Shown here: positions 60,611 to 64,000 of the stretch, piece by piece
How positions within the stretch are numbered: position 1 is the first letter of the stretch
How the letters are laid out: each line of letters starts with the position of its first letter
Source of the DNA: Brevibacterium casei CIP 102111
Lineage (GTDB): Bacteria > Actinomycetota > Actinomycetes > Actinomycetales > Brevibacteriaceae
Direction of reading: 5' to 3'
Assembly (NCBI RefSeq): GCF_900169275.1
Contig: NZ_FXZC01000003.1
Span: 62,001-126,000, forward strand
Length of the DNA: 64,000 bases
Position numbers and translations under genes: made by a program
Notes under the pieces: generated by a model
What the model saw: only the letters and a program-made list of their open reading frames with translations
Databases searched by the model: none
Told to the model about the DNA's origin: nothing

Positions 60611-62529
60611 CGCTGTTCCTCCAGCCCCAATTCGTAGTCGCTGCGGAGTTCACGTACTCCTGGGTGCTCGGCAACCTCGGCGGGAGCGACGTCCCAGAAC
60701 ACCCCCGAGCCGGGCAGATCGACCAGAGGGATCGTCGGGACGACGACGGCGACGGGGCCACGCTCGTTTCGGGTCTGTGAGAGGACTTCTCGCACCTCGT
60801 CGGCAGTCGTGGCTCTGTGGGTCGCGGCGCCGAGTCCCTCTGCGATCCGCCCCAAATCGACTCGAAGGTAGTCCCCGGACAGTCTGCGGTCCTCGTCATC
60901 CCGGTATCGGAAGTCGTTGCCGAACTGCTCGCCGAACTTCATCATCTGCAGGCGTCTGATCACCTGGAATCCGTGGTTCTCCGAGATCACGTAGGTGATG
61001 TCGAGCTGCTCCTGGGCAGCGGTGAGGATCTCCGTGGGATTCATGAGGAACGTGCCGTCGCCGATGAAGACCGTGACTCGATTCGAGCTCTGCGGATCAG
61101 CGAGGCGCACACCGATTCCGGCTGGAATCTCGTAGCCCATGCAGGAGAATCCGAACTCCAGGTGACACCGGCGGCCATCGGTGGCATCCCAGACCTTGAG
61201 GAGGTCACCTGGCGGTCCACCGGCTGCGGCGATGATGGTGTCACCGGGACGGGCGTGTTCCTGGAGCAGACCGATGAGCTGACCCTGGGTGATCACGGCA
61301 TCGGTGTCGGGGATGTTCAGATGGGCGTTCTCCGGCGCTGTCTTGTCGAACTGCTTGTCGGGGTCGAGGGAAGCTTCGCGGACCGGCCTCCACTGTGCCT
61401 TCTGCGCGGAGATCTCTTCAGCCCAGGATTCGCTGACTCGATAGCCGGCAAGTTCTTCCGCGAGCGCGTCGATGCCCAGACGCGCGTCCGCGACGACTGC
61501 TGTGGCGCCCTGCTTGATCGCATCGAGTTCGGTGATGTTGATCGAGGCGAATTGCACGTCCGGATTCGTGAACATCGTCTGCGATCCGGTCGCGAAGTCA
61601 GTCAGACGGGTGCCGACGCTGATGATGAGGTCGGACTCCGCGACGAGGCGATTGGTTGCCGGGTTGCCTTCCAGGCCGATCCCTCCGAGCCCCCACGCGG
61701 CCGCATCCTCCACAGCCCCTTTTCCGCCGAAGGTCTCCGCGACCGGGATGCCCGTGGCGTCGGCGAAACGCGCCAACGCCTTCTGCGCCCGCGAGTAGAG
61801 GACGCCTCCACCGGCGATGATGAGCGGCTTGGTTGAACCGGCGACCAGTTCGGCGACTGCCGCGATGTCCGTCGGCCGGGGAATGGTGCGCCGGATCTCC
61901 CAATCGCGCGGAGAGAACATCTCCAGCGGGTAGTCGAAGGCGTGGGACTGGATGTCTTGGGGCAGGGACAGCACAACGGCGCCAGTCTCGACCGGGTTGG
62001 CCAGCACGCGCAGGGCCTTGGGGAGCGACGTGATGAGCTGTTCGGGGCGCGTGATGCGGTCGAAGAACGTCGACACCGGGCGGAACGCGTCATTGACGCT
62101 CATGCTGGGATCCTGCGGGTTCTCAAGCTCCTGAAGCACGGGCCCCTGTCGCCTGGTCGCATAGGTGTCGCCGGGAAGAAGGAGCAGCGGGAGCCGATTC
62201 ACTGTTGCCGTCGCGGCGGCCGTGACAAGGTTCATCGCTCCTGGGCCGATGGAAGCGGTCACGGCCAAGGTCTGTCGGCGAATACTGGCTTTCGCGAGGG
62301 CAGTTCCCGCGTGGGCGAGAGCCTGCTCGTTGCGCCCTTGGATGAACGGCATCTCGTCGGCGTACTGGGCGAAGGCCTGGCTGAATCCGGCGACATTGCC
62401 GTGTCCGAAGATCCCCGCTGCGGCGGGAATGAAACGCTGTCGGTGCCCATCGAGCACGGAATGCTGATTGATGAGGTAGCGCACGACGGCCTGGGCGACG
62501 GTCAGTCGCACTGTCGGTTCGTTCTTCAT
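60598..62529 (-). CDS. iolD: 3D-(3,5/4)-trihydroxycyclohexane-1,2-dione hydrolase-like ThDP enzyme
   Basis: This 643-aa thiamine-diphosphate enzyme opens the ring of the inositol-derived diketone. RLTVAQAVVRYL at the N-terminus, QGRNEQALAHAGTA (cofactor Glu) and the ThDP motif GDGTFLMN ... ISEN are those of IolD. A GTG 78 nt upstream is rejected because GGGAG lies 5 nt before the ATG of MKNEPT and the family begins there. It is the ring-opening step of the operon. Confidence 0.9.
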   Translation of the reverse strand: MKNEPTVRLTVAQAVVRYLINQHSVLDGHRQRFIPAAAGIFGHGNVAGFSQAFAQYADEMPFIQGRNEQALAHAGTALAKASIRRQTLAVTASIGPGAMNLVTAAATATVNRLPLLLLPGDTYATRRQGPVLQELENPQDPSMSVNDAFRPVSTFFDRITRPEQLITSLPKALRVLANPVETGAVVLSLPQDIQSHAFDYPLEMFSPRDWEIRRTIPRPTDIAAVAELVAGSTKPLIIAGGGVLYSRAQKALARFADATGIPVAETFGGKGAVEDAAAWGLGGIGLEGNPATNRLVAESDLIISVGTRLTDFATGSQTMFTNPDVQFASINITELDAIKQGATAVVADARLGIDALAEELAGYRVSESWAEEISAQKAQWRPVREASLDPDKQFDKTAPENAHLNIPDTDAVITQGQLIGLLQEHARPGDTIIAAAGGPPGDLLKVWDATDGRRCHLEFGFSCMGYEIPAGIGVRLADPQSSNRVTVFIGDGTFLMNPTEILTAAQEQLDITYVISENHGFQVIRRLQMMKFGEQFGNDFRYRDDEDRRLSGDYLRVDLGRIAEGLGAATHRATTADEVREVLSQTRNERGPVAVVVPTIPLVDLPGSGVFWDVAPAEVAEHPGVRELRSDYELGLEEQRWHV

Positions 62530-62626
62530 AGGTGCTCCCTGTGGATTCGGATGGTGCTGTGCGATCGGGGGTGATGCGCTGTCAGCCGGTTGGGTCAGGT
62601 CACTCACGTCGTCGTTGAGGTGGTGC

Positions 62627-64000
62627 TCACGATTGCCATGGCCTCCCGTGAAGGACGACCGTCTTCGCGTCGGTCATCTCCTCGACCGCAGCCCGTGGTC
62701 CCTCTTTGCCGATGCCGCTGGCTTTGAGGCCTCCGTAGGGCATGAGATCGGCTCGCCACAAAGGCGTCCAGTTGATGTGGATGCTTCCGGCGTCGACGTC
62801 GCGCATGTAACGAATGGCTGCATCGATGTCATTGGTGAAGATGCCTGCCGCGAGGCCGTAATCGGTCGTGTTCGCCAGAGCGATCGCGGTCTTCGTGTCC
62901 GGTGCATCGGTCACTGCGACCGCAGGTCCGAAGATCTCCTCCTGCGCGAACGGCGAGTGGGGATCGACGCCGCTGACGATCGCGGGCTCGACGATGGCTC
63001 CGGATCGATCACCGCCGAGATCCAAGGATGCACCGTCCTCCACGGCGCGCAGGATGGATTCATGGACGCGCACTGCTTCGCGTTCGGAGATCAGGGTTCC
63101 GACGGTTGTCTCTGCTGCGCTCGGGTCACCGGTGCGGTGCTGGGCGACCTCGGTGCGAAGGGCATCGAGGAAGTCGCCGCGCACCGCTTCGTGGACGATG
63201 ACGCGTTGAACGGAGATGCAGACCTGTCCGGCGTTCGTGTAACCGCCGACTGCGACCGCTGCGGCAGCGAGTTGGATATCCGCATCCGGCAGAACCACGA
63301 CGGGAGCCGACGAACCCAGTTCGAGCGAGAGCTTCTTCACCCCTGCCAGTTCCGTGAGATGTCGACCGATTGCAGTCGACCCGGTGAAGGAGATCTTCCT
63401 GATCCTCTTGTCAGAGGTGAGCCTGTCGCCGATCGCTCCACCTGGTCCGGTGAGCACCGAGAGCACTCCTTCCGGAAGCCCCGCGTCGATGAAGCACTCG
63501 GCCAGAGCCAGCGCCGTCAGCGGTGTCGTGCTGGCGGGTTTGAGGATGACTGCATTGCCGGCGGCCAGCGCCGGGGCGATCTTGTGATTGACGAGGAGGG
63601 CCGGGTAGTTGAATGGGGTGATCGCAGCGACGATTCCGACGGGCTGTCTCAGGGTGAAACCGATCTTGTCTGGTCCGGTTCCCGGGTTGGCATCGAGCGG
63701 CAGGCTCTCGCCATAGAGCTGAGTCCCTTCGAACGCGGCCAAGCGGATGATCGATCCCGAACGACCGGCTTCCCCTCGTGCCTCTTTGAGAGTTTTGCCG
63801 TTCTCTGCCGAGAGCGTCTGTGCGATCTCCTCGGCTCGCTCATCTGCCAGTTCCGCGGCGCGCATGAGAATCGAGAAGCGTTCGTGTGCGGGGGTGGCGC
63901 GCCACGTCTCTGCCCCGTTGACGGCGGCTGCGATGGCCGCATCGACGTCATCGGCGTCGGCGATCGCACACTGTCCGACGACTCTGTTGTCGTAGGGCGA
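62627..64000 (-). CDS. NAD(P)-dependent aldehyde dehydrogenase, 5' end outside the window
   Basis: 457 codons are visible, and the frame stays open to the right edge (starting SPYDNRVVGQ), so the N-terminus is missing. Motifs are [23 protein letters not shown], general base Glu in LELGSSAPVVV, nucleophile Cys in NAGQVCISVQR and EEIFGPAVAV. It lacks the CoA-dependent MmsA/IolA signature, so it looks like a lactaldehyde or phosphonoacetaldehyde-type ALDH and may oxidise the aldehyde released by the aldolase. It is 97 bp upstream of iolD. Confidence 0.88.
   Translation of the reverse strand, partial: SPYDNRVVGQCAIADADDVDAAIAAAVNGAETWRATPAHERFSILMRAAELADERAEEIAQTLSAENGKTLKEARGEAGRSGSIIRLAAFEGTQLYGESLPLDANPGTGPDKIGFTLRQPVGIVAAITPFNYPALLVNHKIAPALAAGNAVILKPASTTPLTALALAECFIDAGLPEGVLSVLTGPGGAIGDRLTSDKRIRKISFTGSTAIGRHLTELAGVKKLSLELGSSAPVVVLPDADIQLAAAAVAVGGYTNAGQVCISVQRVIVHEAVRGDFLDALRTEVAQHRTGDPSAAETTVGTLISEREAVRVHESILRAVEDGASLDLGGDRSGAIVEPAIVSGVDPHSPFAQEEIFGPAVAVTDAPDTKTAIALANTTDYGLAAGIFTNDIDAAIRYMRDVDAGSIHINWTPLWRADLMPYGGLKASGIGKEGPRAAVEEMTDAKTVVLHGRPWQS

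Noticed and set aside
62627..64000. Calling the right-edge aldehyde dehydrogenase MmsA/IolA
   Set aside because: The active-site segment reads GQVCISVQR, not the CoA-dependent methylmalonate-semialdehyde dehydrogenase signature, so a general ALDH call is safer.

Overview
This is a high-GC chromosomal segment (roughly two thirds G+C by eye) from an actinobacterium. The gene content points to the order Micrococcales, and a Brevibacterium-like organism is my best guess. The evidence is a furA-katG pair, an actinobacterial-type rpoB/rpoC, the order hadA-hadB-murB ... tRNA-Trp-secE-nusG-rplK-rplA ... rplJ-rplL ... rpoB-rpoC ... rpsL on one strand, GTG and TTG starts, and an APS-type sulfate assimilation operon with a ferredoxin and an FprA-like reductase. 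I see no insertion sequence, CRISPR array, prophage or rRNA.

Layout. The backbone (0-33.9 kb, minus strand) is the translation/transcription block, interrupted by other genes. rpsL is at the left edge. rpoC-rpoB are at 5.6-13.0 kb, rplL-rplJ at 19.8-20.8 kb behind an attenuator-like leader, and rplA-rplK, nusG, secE and tRNA-Trp at 26.4-29.1 kb. murB-hadB-hadA close the block at 31.9-33.9 kb. Between these pieces lie a furA-katG oxidative-stress pair and a DUF1707-pfkA pair. There is also a leaderless-looking padR pair, a three-gene operon of unknown membrane proteins that share one domain, a dehalogenase-like hydrolase and an ethanol/acetaldehyde oxidation unit (regulator, ald, adh).

Middle. 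At 34.2-38.1 kb an ATP-grasp enzyme carrying a long histone-H1-like Lys/Ala tail is followed by a NylB-like serine hydrolase. This is the most unusual functional pair in the window. A large LuxR-type regulator follows. At 40.7-48.9 kb lies a compact sulfate assimilation operon (sirB-like chelatase, cysI, cysH, cysD, cysN, siroheme methyltransferase, ferredoxin, FprA-type reductase), mostly with overlapping start and stop codons. The promoter and 5' end of the chelatase gene are duplicated 1,538 bp upstream. The second copy carries an in-frame internal deletion and runs directly into an MFS transporter gene.

Right end (52.2-64 kb) is one long minus-strand catabolic operon that resembles inositol catabolism but is not canonical. 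It has an IolD homologue, three Gfo/Idh/MocA dehydrogenases, two IolE/IolI-like TIM barrels, a sugar-porter permease, a 2-hydroxyacid dehydrogenase, an HpaI-type aldolase and an aldehyde dehydrogenase that runs off the window edge. All calls rest on reading motifs and sequence by eye; no database search was run.
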